NCBI RefSeq assembly: GCF_030704825.1
Contig: NZ_JAUYNX010000021.1
Location: forward strand, 62,001-126,000
Direction of reading: 5' to 3'
DNA length: 64,000 nt
DNA from: Brevundimonas sp.
Lineage (GTDB): Bacteria > Pseudomonadota > Alphaproteobacteria > Caulobacterales > Caulobacteraceae
Of this stretch, positions 49,150-58,957 are shown one piece after another. Both the position numbers and the translations under genes were made by a program. The first letter of the stretch is position 1; every line of letters begins with the position of its first letter. Under the pieces are notes generated by a model that was not told the origin of the DNA, searched no databases, and worked only from the letters and a program-made list of their open reading frames with translations.

Positions 49150-49946
49150 CGCGCGATGGATACCGGTTGTCGGTTTCGATCCAGTTTCACTGTCACATCG
49201 GCCTGGACGCCGCCGGCCAGCATGCGCCGGGTGATCCGCTCGAAATACTGGATGAAGCCGGCGATGCGGGCGCGCTCGGGCGGCGGCAGGGCGTCGGGCG
49301 CGACGCCCAGCAGGTCGGCCTCCTGCTGGCAGCGCCAGTCCAGCACGACGTCGAAGCCGGGAGCCTGAAGGAACAGGACGGCGTCGAGGCCCGCGACGAA
49401 GTCGGCGTAGGCCCCGGCGACGAAGCCGTCGACGGCGCGCCGCCAGACGCCGTCCGGGTCCCGCTCACGCTCCAGGGTGTTGACCGGTTCGGCCAGGTCC
49501 GCGGCATCCCCGGGTCGGGCGCCCAGACACCAGGCGTCGATCAGGATCGCCGCCGGCCGGCCCCGGAAGACGCGCCACTCAGAGACCGGCCGCCGGTCGT
49601 CGCCGCGCTTGTCGAACGCCGGAATCCGGGTTTCGTCGTCGGGCCCGGCCGCGGACAGGTCGCCGATCAATCGTTGACCCAGGGCGAGATCATGGGTTCC
49701 CGGCGGCCCGCGCGTCACGAACAGCGGATGGACCTCCCGCGCCATGGCCTCGCGTTCGGCGCGGGTCCGGTAGAGGTCGTCGAGCGAGATCTGCACGGCC
49801 CCGAAGCGGTCGGCGGCGGCGCGGGCCAGGGTGGTCTTGCCGGACCCTTGCGCCCCGACGACAGCGATCAACGGGGGGCGGTTTTCCGGACCGTCGGCGA
49901 TCATCTGGCCGACAAGCTCGACGAGGGCGGGGTTCGGCCGGCCCAT
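49146..49946 (-). CDS. P-loop kinase, D-glycerate 3-kinase-like
   Basis: A 266-residue ATP-dependent kinase resembling plant-type D-glycerate 3-kinase and YggC. The Walker A is VVGAQGSGKTTLA, followed by ISLDDLYRTRAEREAMA, TRGPPGTHDLALGQRLIGDL and PAFDKRGDDRRPVSEW. ILIDAWCLGARPGDAADL and the late QQEADLLG are conserved in the family. Glycerate is the likely substrate, unproven. Near the C-terminus VQADVTVKLDRNRQP is a typical end. ATG 49946, upstream of the PilZ gene and 8 bases after the ferredoxin start region. Confidence 0.8.
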   Translation of the reverse strand: MGRPNPALVELVGQMIADGPENRPPLIAVVGAQGSGKTTLARAAADRFGAVQISLDDLYRTRAEREAMAREVHPLFVTRGPPGTHDLALGQRLIGDLSAAGPDDETRIPAFDKRGDDRRPVSEWRVFRGRPAAILIDAWCLGARPGDAADLAEPVNTLERERDPDGVWRRAVDGFVAGAYADFVAGLDAVLFLQAPGFDVVLDWRCQQEADLLGVAPDALPPPERARIAGFIQYFERITRRMLAGGVQADVTVKLDRNRQPVSIAR

Positions 49947-49954
49947 GGCCGGGC

Positions 49955-51076
<1,122 letters not shown>

Positions 51077-51077
<1 letters not shown>

Positions 51078-52861
51078 CAGTACACCCGCGCCTTGGGTTC
51101 GATGTAGGCGATGTCGTCGGACATCGTGTAATTATGGACCGGGCGGTAGTCGATCTTCACCGCGTCGCCGGGGACCTTCCAGGCGAGGGTGTGTTTCATC
51201 CACTCGGCGTCGTTGCGGTCCGGATAGTCCTCGCGGGCGTGGGCGCCGCGGCTCTCGGTGCGGTTCAGGGCGCCCTCGATGGTGACCAGGGCCTGGTCGA
51301 TCAGGTTGTCGTATTCGAGGGTCTCGACCAGGTCGGTGTTCCAGATCAGGCCGCGGTCGGTGGTCCTGATGTCGGCGCCGGCGGCGTGGATGGCGCGCAG
51401 CTTGGCGACCCCCTCCTCCAGCGTCTTGCCGGTGCGGAAGACGGCGGCGTCGGACTGCATGGCGCGCTGCATCTGGATGCGCAGCCGGGACGTCGGGGTC
51501 GAGCCGTCCGCATGGCGGAAGCGGTCGAGGCGGGCCAGGTGGCCGTCGGTGGCCGAGGCCGGGACGTCGGGCACCTTCGAGGCCTTGTCCACCACCTCGC
51601 CGCAGCGCAGGCCGGCGGCGCGGCCGAACACGACCAGGTCGGTCAGGGAGTTGGAGCCGAGACGGTTGGCGCCGTGCACCGAGACGCAGGCGGCCTCGCC
51701 CACCGCCATCAGGCCGGGCACGACGCTGTCGGCGTTGTCGCCGACCTTGGTCAGGACCTCGCCGTGATAGTTCGTGGGGATGCCGCCCATATTGTAGTGG
51801 ACCGTCGGCAGGACCGGGATCGGCTGTTTGGTGACGTCGACGCCGGCGAAGATCCTGGCCGATTCCGAAATGCCGGGCAGGCGTTCGTGCAGCACGGCGG
51901 GGTCGAGGTGGTCGAGGTGCAGGTGGATGTGGTCCTTGTTCGGGCCCACGCCGCGGCCTTCACGGATTTCGATGGTCATGGAGCGGCTGACCATGTCGCG
52001 CGGGGCGAGGTCCTTCACGGTCGGCGCATAGCGCTCCATGAAGCGCTCGCCCTCGGAGTTGGTCAGATAGCCGCCCTCGCCGCGCGCGCCCTCGGTGATC
52101 AGGCAGCCGGCGCCGTAGATGCCGGTCGGATGGAACTGGACGAACTCCATGTCCTGCAGCGGCAGGCCGGCGCGCAGGACCATGGCGTTGCCGTCGCCGG
52201 TGCAGGTGTGGGCGCTGGTGGCCGAGAAATAGGCGCGGCCGTAGCCGCCGGTGGCCAGGATGACGAGCTTGGCGCGGAAGCGGTGCATCGTGCCGTCGTC
52301 CAGCTTCAGCGCCGTGACGCCCGTGCAGGCGCCGTCCTGCATGATCAGGTCGAGGGCGAAATATTCGACGAAGAACTCGACCTCGCGGCGCACCGACTGG
52401 CCGTACAGGGTGTGCAGGATGGCGTGGCCGGTGCGGTCGGCGGCGGCGCAGGTGCGCTGCACCGGACCCTCGCCGAAATTGCGCGTCATGCCGCCGAAGG
52501 CGCGCTGGTAGATCTTGCCTTCCTCGGTGCGCGAGAAGGGCACGCCCCAGTGCTCGAGCTCGTAGACGGCCTTGGGCGCGTTGCGGACGAGGTATTCGAT
52601 GGCGTCCTGGTCGCCGAGCCAGTCCGACCCCTTGACGGTGTCGTACATGTGCCACTGCCACGAATCCTCGCCCATGTTGCCGAGCGAGGCGGAGATGCCG
52701 CCCTGGGCCGCGACGGTGTGGGAGCGGGTCGGGAAGACCTTGGTGACGCAGGCGACCTTCAGCCCCTGCTGGGCGGCGCCGAGGGCGGCGCGAAGGCCCG
52801 AGCCGCCCGCGCCGACGACGACGACGTCACAGGCGTGATCGACGAATTCATAAGCAGCCAT
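51077..52861 (-). CDS. sdhA: Succinate dehydrogenase flavoprotein subunit
   Basis: A 594-residue catalytic subunit oxidising succinate to fumarate. The dinucleotide fold is [20 protein letters not shown]. The covalent FAD His is in [17 protein letters not shown]. Active-site segments are [40 protein letters not shown] and the capping region [17 protein letters not shown]. The C-terminus ([20 protein letters not shown]) is normal. The start is ATG 52861, 6 bases after the sdhD stop. Confidence 0.98.
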
Positions 52862-52867
52862 CAGCCG

Positions 52868-53275
52868 TCAGATCCCGAAACCGGCGGGCAGGGGCGCCGA
52901 GCCCAGCGCCAGCCGCACGATGAAGAAGACGCCCGCCGCCGCGATCACGAGGCAGAGCAGGCCGATCCCGCCCAGCAGCGCCGTGCGCGAGCCGGGCTTG
53001 TGAATGTAGTCGTCGACGATGACCTTCAGCCCCATCTGCATGTGCCAGACGCTGACCAGCAGGGTCACGGCCAGCAGGACGGCGTTCACCGGCGAGCGGA
53101 ACCAGGCCAGGGCGCCGTCGTAGCCGCCGCCGGCGAGGACGGAGCCGCTCCACAGGCCCCACAGGGTCAGGGGAACGAGGATCAGGGACGACAACCGCTC
53201 GGCGGTCCATTCCCCGGCGCCATGGCGTTCGGACACCTTGACGCCCTTGACGAAGGCTTTCGCTTCGCGGCTCAC
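52868..53275 (-). CDS. sdhD: Succinate dehydrogenase membrane anchor SdhD
   Basis: A 135-residue anchor with three helices (LILVPLTLWGLWSGSVLAGG; VNAVLLAVTLLVSVWHMQMG with the heme-ligand-type His; LLCLVIAAAGVFFIVRLALG) and the conserved GLKVIVDDYIHKPGSR, part of the quinone site. It starts at GTG 53275, overlapping the sdhC stop by 4 bases (GTGA), so it is coupled to sdhC. Confidence 0.9.
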   Translation of the reverse strand: MSREAKAFVKGVKVSERHGAGEWTAERLSSLILVPLTLWGLWSGSVLAGGGYDGALAWFRSPVNAVLLAVTLLVSVWHMQMGLKVIVDDYIHKPGSRTALLGGIGLLCLVIAAAGVFFIVRLALGSAPLPAGFGI

Positions 53276-53745
53276 AGCGCGACCCTCCCGGAGGCGAGGA
53301 GGAAGACCCAGAAGGCGACGGCGATGGCCGCGCCCCCGATGATCGAGGCCCAGGACAGGGCGTCGGCCGATTTCGGCGACAGGCCGGCGCCGGCGTCCCA
53401 GATCAGATGACGGAGGCCGCCCGTCAGATGCAGGCACAGGGCGAGGGTCAGGCCGAACCAGACCAGCAGGCCGAGCGGCGAGCCCATCCAGCCGGCGAAG
53501 GTCGCATAGGCGTCCGGCCCGAAGGCCAGGGCCAGCAGCCACAGGGCGATCAGGACCGCCCCGACCGACAGGGCGCCGCCCGTGAACCGGTTCAGGATCG
53601 AGGCGAACATGGTCACGTGCCAGCGCCAGATCTGGAGATGGGGCGACAGGGGACGGACGCGGCCGTTGGGCTGGACCACGAACCGGCCGGTCTGATCGTC
53701 CGTCGGGTCGTTGGAGGCGTCGCCCGGCGAGGGGGAGGTCGACAT
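53272..53745 (-). CDS. sdhC: Succinate dehydrogenase cytochrome b556 subunit
   Basis: A 157-residue anchor. The hallmarks are RPLSPHLQIWRWHVTMFASI (quinone-site Ser and Arg region), LNRFTGGALSVGAVLIALWL, and LTLALCLHLTGGLRHLIWDA with the heme-ligand His. Three membrane helices. ATG 53745 (MSTSPSPGDAS) is preferred; a GTG at 53802 would add 19 residues. The first gene of sdhCDAB. Confidence 0.93.
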   Translation of the reverse strand: MSTSPSPGDASNDPTDDQTGRFVVQPNGRVRPLSPHLQIWRWHVTMFASILNRFTGGALSVGAVLIALWLLALAFGPDAYATFAGWMGSPLGLLVWFGLTLALCLHLTGGLRHLIWDAGAGLSPKSADALSWASIIGGAAIAVAFWVFLLASGRVAL

Positions 53746-53951
53746 ATTGCGAATGGTTCTCAGAAACCTGAGCGAATTCAGCCGCTCGAAACCGGTGGTC
53801 ACGCTTTAGTCAGCGCCGCCCCGGGGGTCAACGCGGCCAGGCTCGAGGGGAGGGCTCGCGCGCGCGTTATCGGCCGGTTCCGGACCATCACGATTTCGCG
53901 TGTGGCCTGTCTGCACTAGGCGCCCGCCCGGACGCGCGGCAGCCTCGAACC

Positions 53952-54506
53952 ATGTCGGGGTTCATCGCAGTCGCCTTCGCGGGCCTGCTCGTGCAGCAGG
54001 CCGCGCCGCATCCGTCCACGCAGACGCCCTACCAGGCGCCGGCGATCCGTCCGTTCGAGCCTCCGTCCGACTTCGGCCGCGAGGTCGCCCAGGGCGACGC
54101 CGCCGACGACCTGCACCGCCGTCCGCTGGAGGCCCCGGTCCCGGTCGAGGCCTATGACCGCTCCTACGAGTTCACGCCCGGCGACGCCGAAACCGCCTAT
54201 GACCAGGGCGTGGCCTCGGCCGAGATACGGGCGGACCAGGCCGCGGGGCCGCTGGACGGGCGCTGGCGGATGGTCGATGCGGCGGGGCGGACCGTCTGCG
54301 ACCTGGTCCTGAGCGATCCCGGCACGGGACCGGTGGAGGGCGGCTGGCGCGGCGGGCCAGGCTCGGGCGGGGCGACATCGGACGGGACGATCCTGACGCT
54401 CGACGGCCTGGGCGAGCTGACGCTGGAGCGGACGACGTCGGGCTGGCGCGGCGCGTTGACGGCCGACGGCCGGACCCGCCCGGTGGCCCTCAGCCGCCCG
54501 GGCTGA
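53952..54506 (+). CDS. Secreted hypothetical protein
   Basis: A 184-residue protein with a short N-terminal hydrophobic segment (FIAVAFAGLLVQQAAP), a Pro-rich stretch (TQTPYQAPAIRPFEPPS), and a C-terminal beta-rich domain (GRWRMVDAAGRTVCDLVLSD; DGTILTLDGLGELTLERTTS) that resembles lipocalin-like or AprI-like inhibitors in pattern. No family is certain. It overlaps the convergent HIT gene by 17 bases. Confidence 0.6.
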   Translation: MSGFIAVAFAGLLVQQAAPHPSTQTPYQAPAIRPFEPPSDFGREVAQGDAADDLHRRPLEAPVPVEAYDRSYEFTPGDAETAYDQGVASAEIRADQAAGPLDGRWRMVDAAGRTVCDLVLSDPGTGPVEGGWRGGPGSGGATSDGTILTLDGLGELTLERTTSGWRGALTADGRTRPVALSRPG

Positions 54507-54918
54507 GCCGGATGCGCGAAAGCGCGACCTGCAGGCCGTTGGCGCCGTAGGGAGCCGCCGATCCCCGGCCCCACACCGGATCGGGCCACAGGCCGTCGTC
54601 GTGGCGACGTCCCACCACATGCAGATGCAGCTGGGCGGTGACATTGCCCAGGGCGGCGACGTTCAGCTTCTGGACGGGGCGGCCCGCCGCCTGACCCAGC
54701 GAACGGACGATATCGCCGGCGCGCACGACCTCGTCCATCAGCCGGGACCGCTCCGGCGGCGTCAGGTCCTCGAGCTCATGCAGTCCCGCGCGCCGGGGGA
54801 TCAGGATCAGCCAGGGGAACCGGGAATCGTCCTGCAGCCGGACCTGGCACAGGGGCCAGTCGCAGACGACGACGGATCCGGGGTCGAAGGCCGGATCGGC
54901 TTTGAACGGCGTGGTCAT
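54490..54918 (-). CDS. HIT-family nucleotide-binding protein
   Basis: A 142-residue histidine-triad protein. The motif is QLHLHVVGRRHDD (H-x-H-x-x-x-R-H form, with the triad altered from HxHxHxx), preceded by LNVAALGNVTAQ. WPLCQVRLQDDSRFPWLILI and PRRAGLHELEDLTPPERSRL are typical of the alphaproteobacterial HIT subgroup. It probably hydrolyses a nucleotide phosphoramidate or phosphoanhydride. ATG 54918; the 3' end overlaps the convergent gene. Confidence 0.82.
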   Translation of the reverse strand: MTTPFKADPAFDPGSVVVCDWPLCQVRLQDDSRFPWLILIPRRAGLHELEDLTPPERSRLMDEVVRAGDIVRSLGQAAGRPVQKLNVAALGNVTAQLHLHVVGRRHDDGLWPDPVWGRGSAAPYGANGLQVALSRIRLSPGG

Positions 54919-54955
54919 GGCCCTGCGTGGCGCGACCACGCCGGGGGGTCAAGCG

Positions 54956-55861
54956 TCAGTCCAGCGCGTAGACCACGCAGGCCCGGTCGCTCAGCTCGCG
55001 CAGCGGCGGCTGGAGCGCCAGCCGGGCGGCCTCGATCTGGGCTTCGGACGGACCTCCGCCTCCCGGAGGCGGAGGGGGAGGCGGCGGCGGAGGCGGGGGC
55101 GGAGCCGGAGCGAAATTCGCCCGGTCCATCATGCCCGAATCCACGTCCGTGGCGAGGCCGCCGGCGCCGTAGACCGGCCAGCCGGCGAGCACGTCCGTCT
55201 CGCAGGCCCGGCCGGTCGGATCGATCACCCGCACCGCGCCGAGGTCCGCCCCGGCCGCCGCGGTCGCCAGACGGGCGCGGCGCGCGGCGTCCCGCACCGC
55301 CTCGGTCTGGAGCCAGGTCTTCACCGCATTGTCCGGCTCGAGACTGAAGTGGACCGGGGCGATCGAGGTCGGCTGGGAGGCCACGACCGTCGCATAGACC
55401 CGCTCCAGCACGGCGATGTCGCGAATGGTGACGGTGACGGCGGCATCGGCCTGGTAGCGTTCGATCCGGTCGGAGCGGACATTGTCGCGCAGGACCCCGT
55501 TCTCGTCGCGGTACTGGTCATAGAGCGGGCGGGTGCTCACGGTCGTCTCGACCCGGACCTTGTCGACGCCATAGGCCGCCAGGGCCTGGCTGAGGGCGCG
55601 GACCTGATCCGCCGCCTTGCGCGAGGCGTCGGCCGCGGTGCGGTCCACGGACTGGAAACTGGCGCCGAAGCCCGCGCGATTCGCGGCCACCTCGGTGCGG
55701 ACATGGCCGATCGAGGCGATCACCGGCTCGCGCATCCACCAGGGCGCGGGCACGTAGCGTTCGCCGATGGTCGCGGGCGGGGTCTGGGCAAGGGCGGCGG
55801 CCGGCAGGCCGGCCGCCGGCGCGGCCGTGGCCGCCAGCAGAAGAAACGTCAGTCGGCGCAT
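54956..55861 (-). CDS. SIMPL-domain (DUF541) periplasmic protein
   Basis: A 301-residue secreted protein. The signal peptide (RRLTFLLLAATAAPAAGLPA) is followed by a SIMPL domain (DKVRVETTVSTRPLYDQYRD; RYQADAAVTVTIRDIAVLER; AVRDAARRARLATAAAGADL), about residues 40-230. Then a polyproline run (about 16 prolines) and a C-terminal tail with LRELSDRACVVYALD. The family is linked to surface and stress phenotypes without a known activity. ATG 55861; divergent from ahpC across an OxyR-like box. Confidence 0.8.
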   Translation of the reverse strand: MRRLTFLLLAATAAPAAGLPAAALAQTPPATIGERYVPAPWWMREPVIASIGHVRTEVAANRAGFGASFQSVDRTAADASRKAADQVRALSQALAAYGVDKVRVETTVSTRPLYDQYRDENGVLRDNVRSDRIERYQADAAVTVTIRDIAVLERVYATVVASQPTSIAPVHFSLEPDNAVKTWLQTEAVRDAARRARLATAAAGADLGAVRVIDPTGRACETDVLAGWPVYGAGGLATDVDSGMMDRANFAPAPPPPPPPPPPPPPGGGGPSEAQIEAARLALQPPLRELSDRACVVYALD

Positions 55862-55947
55862 GTCGATGTCTCCGGTTGGACCCCGAACCTGCGCCCGGGG
55901 AATGGGGCCGTAAAGACGCCGACGGGTTTCGTCAGGGTCCGCGCCGC

Positions 55948-55973
55948 CTATGTACTCCATAGATATTATCTAT
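55948..55973 (+). promoter_or_regulatory. OxyR-type box before ahpC
   Basis: CTAT (55948-55951), 7 bases, ATAG (55959-55962), 7 bases, CTAT (55970-55973): three of the four quarter-sites of ATAG-N7-CTAT-N7-ATAG-N7-CTAT with exact spacing. 117 bases before the ahpC ATG; a TTGACT at 55996 may be the -35 element. Confidence 0.7.
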
Positions 55974-56090
55974 CGAACATTCCGGTTTCCAATCATTGAC
56001 TTTGTGCAGCGCACAGGCCATTTCGCGGCTGCGGCGCCGCTCCCCCGGCGCTCCGGACATTCCCTTTTCAGAGACTTCAGGAGAACAGCG

Positions 56091-56645
56091 ATGCTGGGCG
56101 TCGGTCAAAAACTGCCGGACTTCAAGATCATCGGCGTCAAGCCGGGCTTCAACAGCCACGAGGAAAACGGCGTCTCGGCCTTCGAGGTCGTCACCCAGGA
56201 CAGTTTCGAGGGCAAGTGGAAGGTCATCTTCTTCTACCCGAAGGATTTCACCTTCGTCTGCCCGACCGAGATCGCCGAGTTCGCCTCGCTGGCGCGCGAC
56301 TTCGAGGACCGCGACACCGTGGTCCTGGGCGGCTCGACCGACAACGAATTCGTCAAACTGGCCTGGCGCCGCGACCACGCCGACCTGTCGAAGCTGCCGA
56401 TCTGGCAGTTCGCCGATAACGGCGGCAAATTCGCCCGCGACCTGGGCGTCCTGGACGAGGCCGAGGGCGTCGCCCTGCGCGCCACCTTCGTGGTCGACCC
56501 GCACAATGTCGTGCAGCACGTCTATGTCACCAACCTGAACGTGGGCCGCGCCCCCGCCGACACGCTTCGCGTGGTGGACGCGTTGCAGACCGACGAGCTG
56601 TGCGCCTGCAACCGCCCGGTGGGCGGCGAGACGCTCGCTGCGTAA
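56091..56645 (+). CDS. ahpC: Peroxiredoxin AhpC
   Basis: A 184-residue 2-Cys-type peroxiredoxin. The peroxidatic Cys is in FYPKDFTFVCPTEIAEFASL, STDNEFVKLAWRRDH is the partner loop, and the C-terminal Cys pair in DELCACNRPVGGETL includes the resolving cysteine. It reduces H2O2, organic peroxides and peroxynitrite and is recycled by AhpD, encoded next. GGAGA lies 7-8 bases before the ATG. An OxyR-like box lies upstream. Confidence 0.96.
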   Translation: MLGVGQKLPDFKIIGVKPGFNSHEENGVSAFEVVTQDSFEGKWKVIFFYPKDFTFVCPTEIAEFASLARDFEDRDTVVLGGSTDNEFVKLAWRRDHADLSKLPIWQFADNGGKFARDLGVLDEAEGVALRATFVVDPHNVVQHVYVTNLNVGRAPADTLRVVDALQTDELCACNRPVGGETLAA

Positions 56646-56879
56646 GGCGGCGTCCTGAGTGGCGGGAGGCGGCGGCGTTTGTATCGCCGCCTTCCGCGCT
56701 CGCCCTTTTTTTGGGCGCCATGCCCGGCTCGCCCCCCGGTCCGATCTCCGATCGGCCGGAGGACAGGCTCCGCCTCGCGACTTGAGCGCGGCCGCGCCCG
56801 TTTCCCACGACTTCATGCGGCTCAAGCAGCGCGCGACCGCGTCGCGTGCGATAGCCGCTTCCCGAAGGGAACCCCACAA

Positions 56880-57413
56880 ATGTCGATCGACGCCCTGCGC
56901 GACCTCATCCCGGCCTACGCCAGGGACATCTCCCTGAACCTCGGCTCGCTCGCATCCGAGACGGTGCTGAACGACCAGCAGAAATGGGGGACCTTCCTCG
57001 CCTCGGCCCATGCCATCGGCGTCGCGCCGGTGGTCAGGGCGATCGAGGCCCAGGCTGCGACGGTCCTGTCGCCCGAGGCCCTGAACGCGGCCAAATCGGC
57101 GGCCGCCATCATGGGCATGAACAACATCTACTACCGGTCGCTGCACCTGATGAAGAACCAGGAATACACGACCATCCCCGCCCGCCTGCGGATGAACGTC
57201 ATCGCCAATCCGGGCGTCGACAAGCTTGATTTTGAATTATGGTCGACGGCGGTATCCGCGATCAACGGCTGCGGCGCCTGTCTGGACGCCCACGAGGGCG
57301 AGCTGCGCAAACACGGCGTCCCGGCGACCCGGATCCAGGCCGCCCTGCGCATCGCCGCCGTGGTCCACGCCGCCAGCCGGATCGTCGCCTCGGAAGCGGC
57401 CCTGGCGGGCTAG
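56880..57413 (+). CDS. ahpD: Alkyl hydroperoxide reductase AhpD
   Basis: A 177-residue all-helical carboxymuconolactone-decarboxylase-fold enzyme. The active-site C-x-x-C plus His is in INGCGACLDAHEGELRKHG; AAIMGMNNIYYRSLHLM and LRMNVIANPGVDKLDFELW are family signatures. It reduces AhpC using lipoyl carriers. The pair follows ahpC after 234 bases, so there may be an internal promoter or processing. Converges with the SRPBCC gene with a 4-base overlap. Confidence 0.94.
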   Translation: MSIDALRDLIPAYARDISLNLGSLASETVLNDQQKWGTFLASAHAIGVAPVVRAIEAQAATVLSPEALNAAKSAAAIMGMNNIYYRSLHLMKNQEYTTIPARLRMNVIANPGVDKLDFELWSTAVSAINGCGACLDAHEGELRKHGVPATRIQAALRIAAVVHAASRIVASEAALAG

Positions 57414-57934
57414 CCCGGCGGGGCCTCGCCGTACTCCAGATAATGGAGCCAGCGTTGGTAGCCGGCGTCCATGACCGCGTCGACGCCGTCGGCCATGGCC
57501 CCGATCCCCGGCCCTTCGACGACGAAGGTCCAGGTCGGGGTCCAGCCCCGGTTCGCCGCCGGCCAGGTCACCGAGAGTTCGGCGCGGGTCGCCTTGCCGC
57601 GCAGGGGTCCGAAGGGGGCCTCGAAAACGATGCGGTCCGCCGCGACCGAGACGGTTCGTCCGTGATCGAAGTCGGTCCCGTCCGCCAGTTTCTCGCACCA
57701 GCAGCCGCCCGGCGCGAGGTCGAGGCTCAGATTGGCCGCCGAGCCGCTGTAGGTGTGCGCGGAGTCCCACCACTTCGGAAGATCTGTCAGCGCGACCGGA
57801 ATGTCGTCGGGCGCGATCCCGACGCCGACGGCGTAGCGCAGGGTGAAGCCGTCGGCGTTGCGCGACACCACTTCGGCCGCGGCCGGCGAGCCGACCAGCA
57901 CCAGGGCCGCGGCGGCGATCAGGGTCTTGAACAT
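57410..57934 (-). CDS. Secreted SRPBCC/START-like protein
   Basis: A 174-residue exported protein. The signal peptide (FKTLIAAAALVLVGSPAAAE) leads to a helix-grip domain of the AHSA1/SRPBCC kind: TDLPKWWDSAHTYSGSAANL, GGCWCEKLADGTDFDHGRTV, RIVFEAPFGPLRG, MDAGYQRWLHYLEYG. Such domains bind hydrophobic ligands; a periplasmic location is unusual but recurring in alphaproteobacteria. GGGAGG lies upstream of ATG 57934. Confidence 0.78.
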   Translation of the reverse strand: MFKTLIAAAALVLVGSPAAAEVVSRNADGFTLRYAVGVGIAPDDIPVALTDLPKWWDSAHTYSGSAANLSLDLAPGGCWCEKLADGTDFDHGRTVSVAADRIVFEAPFGPLRGKATRAELSVTWPAANRGWTPTWTFVVEGPGIGAMADGVDAVMDAGYQRWLHYLEYGEAPPG

Positions 57935-57983
57935 CGGATATCCTCCCGCCGCCATCGGGCGACCAAAGGCGCGCCTCGTCAAG

Positions 57984-58835
57984 TCAGGCCGGCGTGAAGG
58001 TCAGGGGCGCGCCCCAGAACTGGCCGACCAGGTCCGATTGCGGTCCCGGCTTGCCGCTGGTCAGGAAGTCCCGGCGCCCCGAGCCGCCCAGATCATATTC
58101 CGGATGCCGTTCGAAATAGCGCGCCAGGGCGTCGGCCACGGCGGTGGGCTGGTGGATCAACGGCGTGCCGGGCGGCAGGGCCGCGGCGAACAGGTCGGCG
58201 ACGATCTCGTAGTGGGTGCAGCCGAGGATGGCCTGGTCGGGATGGCGGCCGATGCGACGGCGCAGGGCGTCGACGTGGTCCTCGACCACGATCTTCAGCT
58301 CCTCGGCCGGGGCGCCCAGTTCGATCAGGCCGGCCAGGCCGGGGCAGGGCTCGGAGAAGACGGCCAGGTCCTCGCGCCGCTTGTCGATCTCGATCTCGTA
58401 AACCCGGCTCATGGCCGTGGCGGCGGTGCAGAAGACGCCGGTGATGTCGATGGCCTCGACCTTGTCGCCGCGCCGTTCGGCCTCGTAGGTCCAGGGCAGG
58501 CCGGTCGCGGCCTCGATGGTCGGGACGATGATGCCGAGAACGTTGATGGGCCGCCCGTGGCGGGCGCGCGCCTCGGGCACCCAGGTCTGCTGCAGGCGGC
58601 GAAGGGCGATGGCCGAGGCGGTGTTGCAGGCCAGGACGATGACGTTGGCCCCGGCCTCGAACAGCCGCTCGCAGCCGGCGCGGGTCAGGTCGACGATCTC
58701 TTCGCCGCCGCGACCGCCATAGGGGGCGTTGGCCTGGTCGGCCAGATAGACGAAATCCCGCTCGGGAAACCGCCGCGTCAGTTCGCGGTGGACCGTGAGG
58801 CCGCCCACGCCGGAGTCGAATACGCCAATCGCCAT
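57984..58835 (-). CDS. murI: Glutamate racemase
   Basis: A 283-residue enzyme making D-glutamate for peptidoglycan. IGVFDSGVGGLTVHRELTRR, YLADQANAPYGGRG, ACNTASAIALRRLQ (first catalytic Cys) and ILGCTHYEIVAD (second catalytic Cys, with the Thr-His) are all present. It has no C-terminal truncation. ATG 58835. The gene stands alone on the minus strand between the SRPBCC gene and the M3 peptidase. Confidence 0.95.
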   Translation of the reverse strand: MAIGVFDSGVGGLTVHRELTRRFPERDFVYLADQANAPYGGRGGEEIVDLTRAGCERLFEAGANVIVLACNTASAIALRRLQQTWVPEARARHGRPINVLGIIVPTIEAATGLPWTYEAERRGDKVEAIDITGVFCTAATAMSRVYEIEIDKRREDLAVFSEPCPGLAGLIELGAPAEELKIVVEDHVDALRRRIGRHPDQAILGCTHYEIVADLFAAALPPGTPLIHQPTAVADALARYFERHPEYDLGGSGRRDFLTSGKPGPQSDLVGQFWGAPLTFTPA

Positions 58836-58957
58836 GGCGCGGGCTTTAGACTCGCCGCCCGCCGCCGTCCACCGGCGAAGATTACGGCCCGTTCATGTGA
58901 CAGTCAGCGGCCCGAGCGCCTAGGGTCGATGCAACGAACGCACGCACGGAGTTTCTC

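Noticed and set aside
51134..53410. 758-codon plus-strand frame opposite sdhAB region
   Set aside because: Shadow of sdhA and sdhD; Asp/Val/Gly-rich composition.
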